A stretch of DNA of 64,000 nt from Mesostigma viride. Lineage: Eukaryota > Streptophyta > Mesostigmatophyceae > Mesostigmatales > Mesostigmataceae. Position numbers and translations under genes: made by a program. Location of the stretch: positions 6,554,125 through 6,618,124 of the forward strand of contig RPFO01000156.1 in assembly GCA_009746045.1 (NCBI GenBank), given 5' to 3'. The stretch's first letter is position 1; every line of letters begins with the position of its first letter. The notes under the pieces are model-generated. The model was not told the origin of the DNA and made no database searches. It saw only the letters and a list, made by a program, of their open reading frames with translations. Below are positions 20,855 to 31,667 of the stretch, piece by piece.

Positions 20855-23800
20855 TTAAGTCGGTGCCGGCCCCTCCGGGGCTTCATCCTTGATCACCAGC
20901 GTAGTAAGCCACTTGTCGAGCTCCTTGCTCATCCTGATGTCGGCACACATTCCGTCGCTGCGCACGCGTGCTTCTAGCCGGAGAGCCGGAGCGACGCAGA
21001 GATAGCAATTCACAAGCTCGGGCTGGCGTGACGGTGGCCAATCCTCAACGTTGAGCGTGAAATGCAGGGGGTCATGCTTATCCCGCTTCCAAATCCGAAC
21101 GGGAAGAATGCCGTTCCCGGCGAGGAACAGCTCCTTCTCCCGTCCGTTCCGGCCCTCGACCCACCTCTCGAAGTTCTCGTCTAACACGATCGGCCCGGCT
21201 TCGCTTACAACCTCAGCCAACCAGAACGGGTGGATGGGATCGTGATCCGTGTCCTTGTCCGATGGAACTGCCACATAGTCGTGGAGTCTCATCTGCCGGC
21301 CCATCGCCTCCCGCTTGTCCTTCAGCTGCTCCCCCCGCGTCACCATGCGAACCGGAGGGTTGGGCTGGCTCGGTGGCAGCAAACGGACAGTTTTCATCGA
21401 GCTTCCTGCATCATTGAACTCGATGATAAACGACCACTCGCTTAGACATCCCTCAAACCGCCCAGCCAAACAGGGCGGACAGTAGCAGGAATAGCGCCTA
21501 ATCATCAAAAGGCCAGGGTCGGACTTGTCCAGTCGCCACCAATGCGCCTTCTTGATGCCAGGCACCTCCTCAACCTCCGCGCGTCGGCCGGACTCGACGT
21601 CCTGTCATCAAATAGTTAGGACAAAAAGAATACCGTTCAAATTAGCAAAATTGACCAAAAACCAATAAAACAGGGTATAGCTGCAGAGAGACCCCTTAAA
21701 AAAAAAATTAACGACAAGACATCAAGTGATCAAAATTCGACACAGGGTATAGCTGCAGAGAGACCCCATTCGAATCATAATAACAACGTACGACAAGATA
21801 TCAAGTGATCAAAATTCGACACAGGGTATAGCTGCAGAGAGACCCCATTCGAATCATAATAACAACGTACGACAAGATATCAAGTGATCGAAATTCGACA
21901 CAGGGTATAGCTGCAGAGAGACCCCTTCATACCGAAAGAACAAGCGAAATTTCATACCTAAAAGAAAAGCAACCCATGACAGTATATAGGGTCTCTCTGC
22001 AGAGATACCTTTATTGGGTTTGAATTTTTATAGAACAGCGGCAGTTGACGTCTTAAAACCTGAAATAACACAAAATTCCGTACCGGGGGTAAAAGGAAGA
22101 AGTGGCGAGTGACGTTCTCGGCCCGCGCGCGGGCCGACTCCCTGCTCGATGTCTTGCCGCCCTGCCAGTTCTGGTTCAAGTAGGCGACTAGCTGGTGGGT
22201 CTCAAGTATGTGCTGGTTTTCGGGAATCCTCTGCATTTCCCTCAAGACGCACTTGCACTTCGCTCCTTGACCATCCACCTCCCCCTTCCCATGCTGCTCC
22301 CCCATGTAGTGGAACTCAAAGGCCTGCAGGTCGGGATCCCCCATGAGCAGACCGTTAATCTGGTTAATCACGTACCTGGACTTAAACTGCACCGCGCAGT
22401 TGTCCGAGCACATGTACAGGTTTCGCACCTCTACCCCTACTTCTACCCGCAGGGTTTCCAGAATCTTGCGAAGAGCGTATACGAGTGCGCGCTCGCCCCG
22501 CTTGATACTGGAATCCCCCAGGAAAAAGAAGACGCGCTTTTCCAGCTCGCCGTTGAGCCGATAACGCACGATCATGGGCATCAGGATGTGGCTGCGCTTG
22601 TGGAAGTACTGCGACTGCAGTTGGACGTAGCTGCTGTTCTCGTAGTTCTCGGCCCAGTCGCCGTGCACGAGCACGTCCCCCTCTCTCAGATTCTTCTCCC
22701 GATCCTTGATTGTATCCGCCTGCGACCAGGCCGTAAAGCAGTGCACGGTGAACTTGTCCCACATCTTAAGAATCTCGTCCCGCAGCTCAGCTGGGGTGGA
22801 CCTCATTTGGACTTGCTCGGGCCGCTTCACCTTCTTCGCCGCCCTGCCATCGGTCTCGCCCTGTTTCGCAAAGGTCCGCAGACAGTTTCGATTTGCAATA
22901 AAATCGCATTTCGATAAGATAACTGCAACTCACAAAGGGTCTCGCTGCAGCTATAGGTCACAAAAAAAAAAGTCAACAACATATTAACGGAGAAATAAAA
23001 TCGAAACCAACTCACATTCACCCGTCGGGTCACAGTCTGCTCCACCATCTCGAACTTGAACCAATTCAGAATCTCCGTGGAATTCTTGTCCCGATCACAC
23101 TGCACCCAGTTATTATGGATGCCGCATGATTCCTCAGGACAGAACCCCTCCACACACGCCATCTTCAGTATGCGGTGAACCCTCTCCGTCCTCGGCACCC
23201 CATCTTCGTCCTCCACCAGCCTCTCAGAAATGTCGAGGTCTTCCAGGTCCCGTCCCCGCCATTCATCTTCCCCCTCCCCCTCTTCCATCCCCCCGCCCAT
23301 TCCGCCCCCTTCACGCAGCCCGTTATCCCTGCCGTCAGTCTCGGCGGACACCGGGCAGTGAAAGTGCTTGATCCAGTCCGTCGAGTGAATGGCTTTCCAC
23401 ATTCCGCAAGTACCGTCCGGCTCTCTGTACTTGGAGCATCCCGCACACTCCGCGCCACACTTGCAGTTCTTGCCGTGGTTCGCATTGGAGTGCTTGGTCC
23501 ACGCCCCCATGGCCGACTGCATGGTGACGTGCTTCTCACACGCGCACAGGTTCCTCTCCTTCCACTTGCCCTTGATGCAATCGGGCGCGTATTTGCAGAA
23601 GGTCGTGTAGCCCACGTGAATGCCCACGTCCTTATCATACTGGTTACTCCTTTTGTTCCAGTACGCATGCTTTTCGAGAAAGTGATTGTACATGTCCTCC
23701 TTGGAGGTCATGTAATAGCGCGCTCCCTCAACGGCGACGAGCACCCCGTGATTGCCACGACCCTCCCTGCTGTAAGTGCGCTTGACATCCTTCATCTGGG

Positions 23801-24581
23801 AGGAGGCGCGCGACTCATCATCGTGCATCCACGCGTCCACTATCGCGTCAATCACGAATTGCGGCAAAGGGCGCCCCTTGCGAGCCTGCGCGTGTCTGAG
23901 GTAGTCCAACTTCTGCTGCCTTCGTATCGCGCGAATTCCGCGAATCTTCTTGGCGTCCATCCCCGTCAGGTTCTCCAACTCCGCGGCCGAAAACTCCTTC
24001 TCCAAGTCGTCACCACAGTAAAGCGTGGACATCAGCACCATCCTGACGTCTCTGTCTGCGTCGCTTTTGGTCAGACCATCAAAAAAGCCGTTAATCCGAG
24101 CCACCCAGAACCTGTTCAGTTCTGCCATCCGCTCCTGATTGTAAAGCTTTTTCGCCTCCTCATGATACTTCCCGTGACCTAGTTCAGCGGCCCTAGAGTT
24201 AAAGCCAGCAATCATCTGGTCGAAAGCCGGCCCCCGCCCCTCGGGTTTTGTCATCGCCTGAGCCGCTTCAAACGCCTGGTCAGCGAAATATTCCCCAATA
24301 ACCCTCTTTGATTTCGAGTATTCTCCCGGCCGCTTGACTTCCTTGGCTTCAGGCTGCGCTGGATTCTGGTTCTCATCTCCGAAAACCCTTTTTGCGCCAG
24401 TTGACTGCTTCGTCCCGGTGTTCAACTTAATTGCACTGAATCCTGGACGACCGGACGCAAGGGCGAAAACTCCCACCCGTTCGCGTGCTGCATGCCATGA
24501 CGACCGGCACAACGAAATCCATGCAAATCGAGTATCGTTGGGAAAAGCGACAATTACAGACAAAGTTCGAAAGTGTATCAT
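20855..24581 (-). CDS. DDE-type transposase of the giant transposon (three exons)
   Basis: Exons 24581-23016, 22860-22084 and 21601-20855 join in phase with GT-AG ends to about 1,029 residues. Exon 1 encodes an N-terminal disordered region and then cysteine clusters (NLCACEKH, CKCGAECAGCSKY, CVEGFCPEESCGIH), likely zinc-binding. Exon 2 carries an RNase H-like catalytic signature: LVHGDWAENYE (Asp about 590), MCSDNCAVQFKSR (Asp about 675) and HGKGEVDGQGAK (Glu/Asp about 716-718). Exon 3 opens with YSCYCPPC...C, another metal-binding cluster, followed by an uncharacterised region (DYVAVPSD, FWLAEVV). This layout fits a cut-and-paste transposase acting on the 64-73 bp ends. All three frames are open, so the gene looks intact. 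Intron 1 holds one copy and intron 2 four copies of the private palindrome. Sola2-like relatedness is from memory; a KDZ-type origin seems less likely given the 4-bp duplication. Confidence 0.8.
21672..21925 (-). repeat. Four palindromes in 79-bp tandem units, transposase intron 2
   Basis: CAGGGTATAGCTGCAGAGAG followed by ACCCC recurs at 21672, 21743, 21822 and 21901. The last three are spaced exactly 79 bp, with shared ACGACAAGATATCAAGTGAT between. They could be regulatory protein-binding sites or expansions of the private palindrome. Confidence 0.9.
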
Positions 24582-24589
24582 TTTTTACC

Positions 24590-24860
24590 ACGATTGGGGT
24601 CTAGCTGCAGCTAGACCCTTAGAGGGGCTTTTTCCGTTAGACGAAAAGATTACCTGATGTGGTGAACTTAGCATACCCCGACCAAGATTGGGGTCTCGCT
24701 GCAGCTAGACCCTTCATTGCGGCGTGCGATTGTTAAATCACAGACTTCTGATTCATTAATTTTATAGCAACCATAAAGAGGGTCTAGCTGCAGCGAGACC
24801 CTTGAATTTAAGCTATTGCTTGTGGTTATAAATGGTCTAGCTGCAGAGAGACCCCAATAA
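24590..24860. repeat. Cluster of four CTGCAG-centred palindromes upstream of the transposase gene
   Basis: Copies at about 24597-24619, 24690-24712, 24779-24802 and 24833-24856 have the form GGGTCTAGCTGCAGCTAGAC plus CC. They surround the transposase start (24581), so promoter or leader binding sites are plausible. Further single copies lie at about 20824, 21988, 22936, 25224 and 25638. Confidence 0.85.
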
Positions 24861-25660
24861 GGACGAAAAGATTTCAGGTTTTCCTCACCTTCGCGGCTCA
24901 TTCTCTTATTAGTTCTCCCAGAACACTCAGATACCTGCATGGCGAGAATAACAAAAATAACACAGTAGCATTGATAAAATTGTTTATCAGAAAATATATA
25001 TACTAATTACAGTATATTTTGCAAAAGATTTTATAATATATTGTGAATAGCATGGTTAAATTCCACATACTTTAATAATATGGTATGTTAAAGTATATAG
25101 AATCATTATTTAGTAAATGATTTACAAGAAAAAGTGGTATAGACTATTATTATTATATAGTTCGGCAATCTATGATAGTAAGACATACCGGATGTCAGGT
25201 TTATCAGCGGCCTCCAGGGCTATAGCGTCTCGCTGCAGCGTGACCGTTTGGTGCTATGACTGATTTCAGTAGATGTGCAGAAAAAAATTTATTTCCATGA
25301 CCACACCAGGAATCGAACCCAGAACCTCATTGTACATTTCTGCATGGTAACGATGTCAGCCAAACATCCGAATGTTCCCAGGTAAATGGGCTGGAGGTCG
25401 TCTCTTTTTATACCTGCGGCCACAAGCACGGGTGACGGCATATTGGATGTCGTCCAATCCGCTAGCTTGGTTCCAAAAGATGGGATCGAGCTTTTGCACC
25501 AGCGCCGCGCTTCCAGTTTTCAGTTCCGTGGGGAGGAACGAGGATGCCACGTTTCCAATTTTTTCAATACCGTTCAGCCCTGTGACGCCGCGTCCGTTTG
25601 CGAATTGCGACCGTCCCATCGCCCATCGAAAAAGAAGCGCAGCCGCAGAGAGACCCCATA
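24861..25660. other. AT-rich spacer in the giant transposon
   Basis: 24940-25200 is very AT-rich with no coding frame. Then follow two further palindromes and the tRNA-like segment. The 141-codon minus frame at 25356-25781 has no family resemblance and overlaps repeats, so I do not call it. Confidence 0.5.
25296..25372 (-). ncRNA. tRNA-like sequence (pol III A and B boxes)
   Basis: The minus strand reads TGGCTGACATCG (A-box-like) and, 43 bases after its start, GGGTTCGATTCC (a good B box) inside a T-arm-like CTGGG...CCTGG stem. I cannot form a convincing anticodon stem or a matching acceptor stem, so it is more likely a tRNA-derived repeat than a working tRNA. Confidence 0.3.
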
Positions 25661-25675
25661 GCTGATACGAGCTGC

Positions 25676-25855
25676 CATATCGTTTCGACGTTTGCATGCT
25701 ACCTGCTGGATTATAAAATCCTACGTTGATACCTGCCTGGTGCCGGAAGTTTACAAGGAAATCGGTCTGCTTTCGCCGCACAACGAAAAAAAGGTGAGCT
25801 TTTGCCGCATCCTGGATGGTAGGCTGACTAAAATTGTTCTATCAAAAACGGCAAC
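25676..25855 (+). repeat. Direct repeat, copy 1 (about 170 bp)
   Basis: CATATCGTTTCGACGTTTGC, ATGCTACCTGC and GGATGGTAGGCTGACTAAAA recur in the same order at 26246-26405. Both copies are non-coding. Copy 2 runs directly into the minisatellite. Confidence 0.85.
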
Positions 25856-26245
25856 TAAACAGCGCATGCACGCCGACGACACAGTTAGCCAGCTGGGCGA
25901 AGACATGTCCTTGCTGCCATCGCAAGAAACTCTATGTTGCAGCAAGAGTGATAAAAATGTCTGGCTTCCTTCTTTTCGTTGCTAGCTAAACCCTGCAGAC
26001 ATCTCGGTAGAGTCAGCTAAGCCGATCCTAATCCACATCTGGCATCCATCCCTTTAGTCTAGTTGCCATGGAGCGTTTCTTGGTCTCGCACATGTCGATC
26101 ATGGTGGTGCTAGGCTTTCACTTGGGTCACCCTTTCCATGTTTGCTATGCCTTTGGTCTGGTTAGGTTATAGGTGTAGATGTGCACATACTGCATTTGCT
26201 GCGTTTCTAATCGGTGCTCCTGTTTGATGCTTTTTTTCCCCTTCA

Positions 26246-26405
26246 TATCGTTTCGACGTTTGCATGCTACCTGCCGGATTATAACATCGGACGTTGCTAC
26301 CTGCCTGCATAACGATAGTTTGCAAGAAATCTTCATTTTGCCGAAACACAAAAAAAGGTGATCTTTTGCCGCAACGTGGATGGTAGGCTGACTAAAATTG
26401 TGCTG
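26246..26405 (+). repeat. Direct repeat, copy 2 (about 160 bp)
   Basis: Second copy of 25676-25855, ending GACTAAAATTGTGCTGCTAC, where the first unit of the 30-bp minisatellite starts. Sequence between the copies (25856-26245) shows no gene. Confidence 0.85.
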
Positions 26406-26935
26406 CTACGTATCAATACATGTGGGGGGGTGCTGCTACGTATCAATACATGTGGGGGGGTGATGCTACGTATCAATACACGTGGGGGGGTGCTGCTACG
26501 TATCAATACACGTGGGGGGGGATGCTACGTATCAATACATGTGGGGGGGTGCTGCTACGTATCAATACATGTGGGGGGTGCTGCTACGTATCAATACATG
26601 TGGGGGGGTGCTGCTACGTATCAATACATGTGGGGGGGGCTGCTACGTATCAATACATGTGGGGGGTGCTGCTACGTATCAATACATGTGGGGGGGTGCT
26701 GCTACGTATCAATACATGTGGGGGGGGATGCTACGTATCAATACATGTGGGCGGTGCTGCTACGTATCAATACATGTGGGGGGGTGCTGCTACGTATCAA
26801 TACATGTGGGGGGGGGATGCTACGTATCAATACATGTGGGGGGGTGCTGCTACGTATCAATACATGTGGGGGGGTGCTGCTACGTATCAATACATGTGGG
26901 GGGGGGATGCTACGTATCAATACATGTGGGGGGGT
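26401..26935. repeat. 30-bp minisatellite, left part
   Basis: About 18 units of TGCTGCTACGTATCAATACA followed by TGTGGGGGGG. Unit length varies 28-31 bp through the G run. The array is cut at 26935 by the LTR retrotransposon and continues at 34595. The open frames with YQYMWGG repeats are artefacts of the tandem unit. Confidence 0.95.
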
Positions 26936-27408
26936 AGTTAGAATGCGGTGGGATATATTGCTTGAGAACACTGAAGGCTTGGAGCAATGAATTGCTTGGT
27001 TCATTAGAAAATAGGTTTACCCTTTATCAACGTTCCTCTCACCGGCTGCGCCGCCAGTGACCGTTGGGTGCAGACCGTTGGCCCGAGGCCGCACGATGAC
27101 AGGTAGCTGCCTAGTCACTGCATCGTGCGATCACAAATCAATGCACGCTGCAGTACGGTCCCTATCTAGGATACTCTAGTACCGTCCAATGACAGGACAC
27201 TACGTATACTGGGTACTGACATCTGTCACGTACCTCAGTACCCAAAGTACCTATCTAGGGAAACGTATGCGACTCGACTAGCATCCCTATCTGCATAGCC
27301 CACGTGGTATTTATATTCACATACCAACGTGGGTTTACAAGGCTTATTCATACGTTGTATTCACAATGCCTTTGAGACTTAGTCTACAGCAAAGCATGGA
27401 GACTAACT
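26936..27408 (-). repeat. 3' LTR
   Basis: 473 bp, nearly identical to 34118-34589. Both LTRs begin AGTTAG and end CTAACT, a 6-bp inverted terminus. Confidence 0.95.
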
Positions 27409-27782
27409 CCAGTATTGTTTTATTATTTATTTCTTAATGCAGGTCTGCACCCCCAACATTATTGTTATTGTTTTTAAGTTGATTAGGGGTACAAAAGAGA
27501 CATGGCTGGTTGAGCCAGGTTGGTTACAGCTGGCTGTTCTGGCCAGGTGTTATATTGCACATTAAATAAGGTGTACACAGCTGGCTGGTTTGGCCAGGTA
27601 CTGAAGCACACATTAAGTAAATGGATACAAAGCTTGTGTCCTCAAGCTGCAAATGGATACAAATCTGACCTAGCCAGCACTCACACCCCACAACGAATGT
27701 GTTGAATTTTATGGCGCCCAGCAGCTATCGCTGTGGTAAGGGGGTGTGGTGGTTGTGTACTGTGCTATGGCCAGTCATTTAT

Positions 27783-30700
27783 TCAAACACTGACTCTGAT
27801 ATCATAGGGGTTCATGTTCTGAAAGAGGAGCTGGTACTGTTGGCCAGCAGCATCCCGCAGCTTCGTGAGAGCGTCTGCTGGGTTGTCCTCATCATCCACA
27901 TGAGTCCAGCTGGAAAAATAGGTGGCCTCCTGTTTGAGGATCACCCAATCCAAGTCAGTGTGGACAGCAGCAGAGACAGATTTCTTGGTTAGAAAACTGA
28001 TCACAGATTGGCTGTCAGTATAGAGATGTGAGATGACATTGCATGTGCTGCCTGCCTGGGTTTGTAGCCAGGTGAGCATGTGCTGCAGGGAACGAGCATG
28101 CAATGCAGCAGACACCACAGCACGACATTCAGCTGAGTTGCTGCTGCCAGGTTTTCTGCGGTGTAGCCTGCTGTACCAGGAAGTGAGGGACATGTAATCT
28201 GACCTGTTGGTGAGAAAAAACAGCCCTGATTCCCGTGCCCCCATCTGATTGATTGTTCTGCTCTCCATGGAGCTGTCCATGACACATTGGATGTGGATGT
28301 CTTCCATCAGATTCAGGCCATGGAGGATGAGGGGGGGACAGTCATTGACCAACTTCCTGATGTGACTGCATTTGATCTTGACTAGAACATCATGGGTGAC
28401 CCTGCTGATGACAGCTAAGGGAGCCCCACAGATGGCTGACCACCACCCCAGTTTGCCCTGAACAGTGGCACACATATGTAAGGGGAGGTAGTTGTCCTGC
28501 AGCAGATCTAGACAATCTTGGATATATTCTGCAGGAGGGGAGAGAGAGCAGACCCACTGATCTGGCTGCCTATGCAGCTGCAACATGATGCCACAGAACT
28601 GGATGGGGGTTGTGCTCAATTCCACCTGTTTGCCAATCTCATATGATTCCTGGACCTGCTGAATAAAGGTTTCCACCTCAGCTCTAGGCCCACAAATGAG
28701 TTGGTCATCTCCATGCCACACAAAGAACAGCAGTCCAGAGGGGGTGGGTACAACAAAAAAGCATGGGTCCAGGTCATCATACGTGGCCTTGAGCTTTTTG
28801 AATACTTCCTCTGCTGAGTCTCTGAAAATTTTTGGGGCACTGACAAGCCCTTCCACCCCAATGTTGATGATAAGGTGGGGCTCATCAATATAAGGTTTCC
28901 ACACAGCTGGGGTGTCTACCACGTACACCTTCCCTTTCCACACAGATTCAGCCTTTTCTGGGTCCCCCCTGAGGAAGGCCCTTTTAATATCAGTGGCTTT
29001 GCAGACATAGTCTTGGCCTGCATTGAGGTTGTGGAGGAAGAGGGAGAGCATGATCCTGAGTGAGGTTTGTTGCAGCCCAGGTGTGTATGTTTCCCCTTTT
29101 GGCAGTGTGGAGGTCCCCTTTAATTCTGTGACACATGGTCTGGCATGGAAGATTGGGGAGCCCACTTTTTGTGGTTTTTGTTTGAGAACAAATTTTAATC
29201 TGAGCTTTTTGGCTCCCTCTGGCACGTCCCATGAAGGGGTGACAGGCGGTTTGTATTGAGGGTTTTTGGGGTTGGGCAGGACCCATTCCTGCCTGGCTTG
29301 GTGGACAATGGCCATCAGCCACTTGGTAAACCCTTTTTGTGTTTTGCATTCTTGTATGACGTGGGAGATTTGGTGGGGTGAGTGCATGGCTATGTCCCAC
29401 TTACCCAGCCCAAAGGCTGAGGGATGGAGGAACTGGCTGTGCACTAACTTGTCCAGATCAGGGATCTCCCCTGGTGCATACTGAGTGTTGACTGCCTTGA
29501 TGACAGCATCCATACCAGGGACAATACTGGAGAGAGGGATTTTAAAGTGGTCCAGAGGAACTGCACCCACCCCTGTGACACTGAGCTCATTAGCTGAGAT
29601 AAGCACCCCAGGATAGGATACAAAAGGTTCCCCCAACAAGGTGTTACCAGAGTACCCCTCCACCACCTGGAAGGGTGTCTGAATACCAAGTATAGGGAGC
29701 ATCACTTGTCCCACTACATCCAGTGAGCTTTGGCCTGAGAAATCCTGCACCCGTGCCCAAAATGAAGGTGCAATCTCAAGACCAGGGATGGCTTGTGCAC
29801 TGATCACACTGACCTGTGCCTGAGTGTCTATTGCCAGGGTCCAGGGGTCCTGACTAGTGCACACAGCTGAGACTTTTGCCAACCCTGCGGCCACAGCAGC
29901 TTGTTGCTTATGTGACCTGTGTAATGCTTGCAAGGCGACTGCCAATCTTGACCTCAGAGCGGGAGGGTTGGCAGACAATTTGGTGCCTTGGGGCTGAGCT
30001 AATGCTTCCAACCCAGCTACCTCGTGCCTGGTTAAGCAATCCCCAGGTTGTGAAGTGGGCCTGGCTTCACTGAGGGTGGAAGGGTTCACAGAGGGTGCTG
30101 TGGTGCTGTCAACAGCAGTAATTGGTGGCTCAGAGCTACTGCTGGGCATGCTGGAGTTGCCAGATAGAAGTAGTGAGTCCATGCTTAAAGACTCTTCCCC
30201 AGGCACGTCTGCCATGGGAGAATAATACTTCTTAATTCTATGACAGCTCACCCTGTGACGCTTCCCATTGATATTGTGCTTGACCTCCACGGTCTTGCTG
30301 TTTTTGGTAAATCCACGGATGGTAACTGGACCTAGCCAAGTTCCAACCTTACCAAAGCTGTTTTCCTTGTAATAGAGAACTTGATCACCTTTTTGGAATA
30401 CTGGCCTGGAATGGGTTTTATCTTTTTCTGCCAGTTTTGCTGAGGTTTGTGCACGTGCAGTGTTGTACAGTGCTATCACCTCTGGGGGATATACACCTGC
30501 CTGCAGGCCTGCTGGGATTACTTCACCCCACGTGGCATGCAAGACAGGTCTCATGTTTAGGGTTGTGCACATTTCATGACACCAGAGTGCCCTGTCACAA
30601 TAGACCCCTGAAGTAGCATCCTTGGAAGGATTTTTGGCTAGTAGGGTTTTGACAGATCTGATGGTTCTTTCAATGACCCCCTGACCCTCATGATCTTCCA

Positions 30701-31667
30701 GCCCAGCAATCTCTATTGCTTCACACCCTTCCAGGTCAGTCAGACAAGAAAATTGTTGATCAAGCAAAATTCTGTCAACTGGGTAGAATCTGGGTAAAGC
30801 AATCATGAGTGCAACACGTAGCTGCCCTGCAGACATGCCAGGTAGGGGTTCCATTACTGTGAACCTGGACCATGAGTCTTTTAGGATCAGGTAGGGTTGG
30901 ACATCTTTGTTGATGTGCATCACATCCCCCACTATCATGCCCCTATTGGTGGAAGGAGTTGCAGTATGCCATTTTTGAGGTTTGGGGCTATTGAACTGAC
31001 ATTCTTGACAGTGTTGTCTAGCCAGTTTTACTGCATTCCTGAGTTGTTTTCCCATGCTACTACCCCCCAGCCGTCTGGCCAGTTCCTCAGCCACTGTTTC
31101 ATGACCCATGGCTAGGTGCAGCTGATGAGCAAGCTCCTTGATATCTATGGAGTTGTCAACAGTAGGGGTTAGTGCTTTTATGTAAGGTTCCAGAACAGGG
31201 TGTTGGGAGGACAGTAAGGTTGCTGCCTCAAAATCAATTATGCCCTGGTTGCCATCCCCAATGGTAATGAGATCATCATCCTCAGAGTACATAAGGTGAG
31301 TGAACTCACATTGATTTGGGTAGCGAGGCCTGTTGCAACGGCTGCCTGGAGGCCCCAGGGGATGACGTGCGTGCCAGCAGCCCGGGCAGAGATCCACCCC
31401 GTTGGCCAGGGAGTCGTTGTTGGGGCAGTTGTGCCGTGCGTGCCCTCGTTGGAAGCACCTCAGGCACCTTATGGACCCCCCAGGGTTGCCAGGCTGGTTG
31501 TTGTTGTTGTTGTTGTTGTTGTTTCCCTGCTGGGACCGGTTCTGGCCCTGCTGGGACCTGTTGTTGTTGTTGTTTTGGCCCTGTTGGGACCTGTTGTTAT
31601 TGTTGCCCTGCTGGGACCTGTTGTTGTTGTTGTTGTTGTTGTTGTTGGGGTTGCCATGCAGGGGCAC
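27783..31667 (-). CDS. Pol-like polyprotein of the LTR retrotransposon
   Basis: 1,294-residue frame. Parts along the minus strand are an Asn/Gln-rich start, a CCHC zinc knuckle (near 31450), integrase with HHCC and DDE regions (about 31140-30240), an aspartic-protease-like segment (about 29870-29480), reverse transcriptase (about 29400-28640) and RNase H (about 28300-27840). The usual copia order has protease before integrase. The sequence between the frame's end (27783) and the 3' LTR is non-coding. Confidence 0.85.
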   Translation of the reverse strand: MPLHGNPNNNNNNNNNRSQQGNNNNRSQQGQNNNNNRSQQGQNRSQQGNNNNNNNNNQPGNPGGSIRCLRCFQRGHARHNCPNNDSLANGVDLCPGCWHARHPLGPPGSRCNRPRYPNQCEFTHLMYSEDDDLITIGDGNQGIIDFEAATLLSSQHPVLEPYIKALTPTVDNSIDIKELAHQLHLAMGHETVAEELARRLGGSSMGKQLRNAVKLARQHCQECQFNSPKPQKWHTATPSTNRGMIVGDVMHINKDVQPYLILKDSWSRFTVMEPLPGMSAGQLRVALMIALPRFYPVDRILLDQQFSCLTDLEGCEAIEIAGLEDHEGQGVIERTIRSVKTLLAKNPSKDATSGVYCDRALWCHEMCTTLNMRPVLHATWGEVIPAGLQAGVYPPEVIALYNTARAQTSAKLAEKDKTHSRPVFQKGDQVLYYKENSFGKVGTWLGPVTIRGFTKNSKTVEVKHNINGKRHRVSCHRIKKYYSPMADVPGEESLSMDSLLLSGNSSMPSSSSEPPITAVDSTTAPSVNPSTLSEARPTSQPGDCLTRHEVAGLEALAQPQGTKLSANPPALRSRLAVALQALHRSHKQQAAVAAGLAKVSAVCTSQDPWTLAIDTQAQVSVISAQAIPGLEIAPSFWARVQDFSGQSSLDVVGQVMLPILGIQTPFQVVEGYSGNTLLGEPFVSYPGVLISANELSVTGVGAVPLDHFKIPLSSIVPGMDAVIKAVNTQYAPGEIPDLDKLVHSQFLHPSAFGLGKWDIAMHSPHQISHVIQECKTQKGFTKWLMAIVHQARQEWVLPNPKNPQYKPPVTPSWDVPEGAKKLRLKFVLKQKPQKVGSPIFHARPCVTELKGTSTLPKGETYTPGLQQTSLRIMLSLFLHNLNAGQDYVCKATDIKRAFLRGDPEKAESVWKGKVYVVDTPAVWKPYIDEPHLIINIGVEGLVSAPKIFRDSAEEVFKKLKATYDDLDPCFFVVPTPSGLLFFVWHGDDQLICGPRAEVETFIQQVQESYEIGKQVELSTTPIQFCGIMLQLHRQPDQWVCSLSPPAEYIQDCLDLLQDNYLPLHMCATVQGKLGWWSAICGAPLAVISRVTHDVLVKIKCSHIRKLVNDCPPLILHGLNLMEDIHIQCVMDSSMESRTINQMGARESGLFFLTNRSDYMSLTSWYSRLHRRKPGSSNSAECRAVVSAALHARSLQHMLTWLQTQAGSTCNVISHLYTDSQSVISFLTKKSVSAAVHTDLDWVILKQEATYFSSWTHVDDEDNPADALTKLRDAAGQQYQLLFQNMNPYDIRVSV

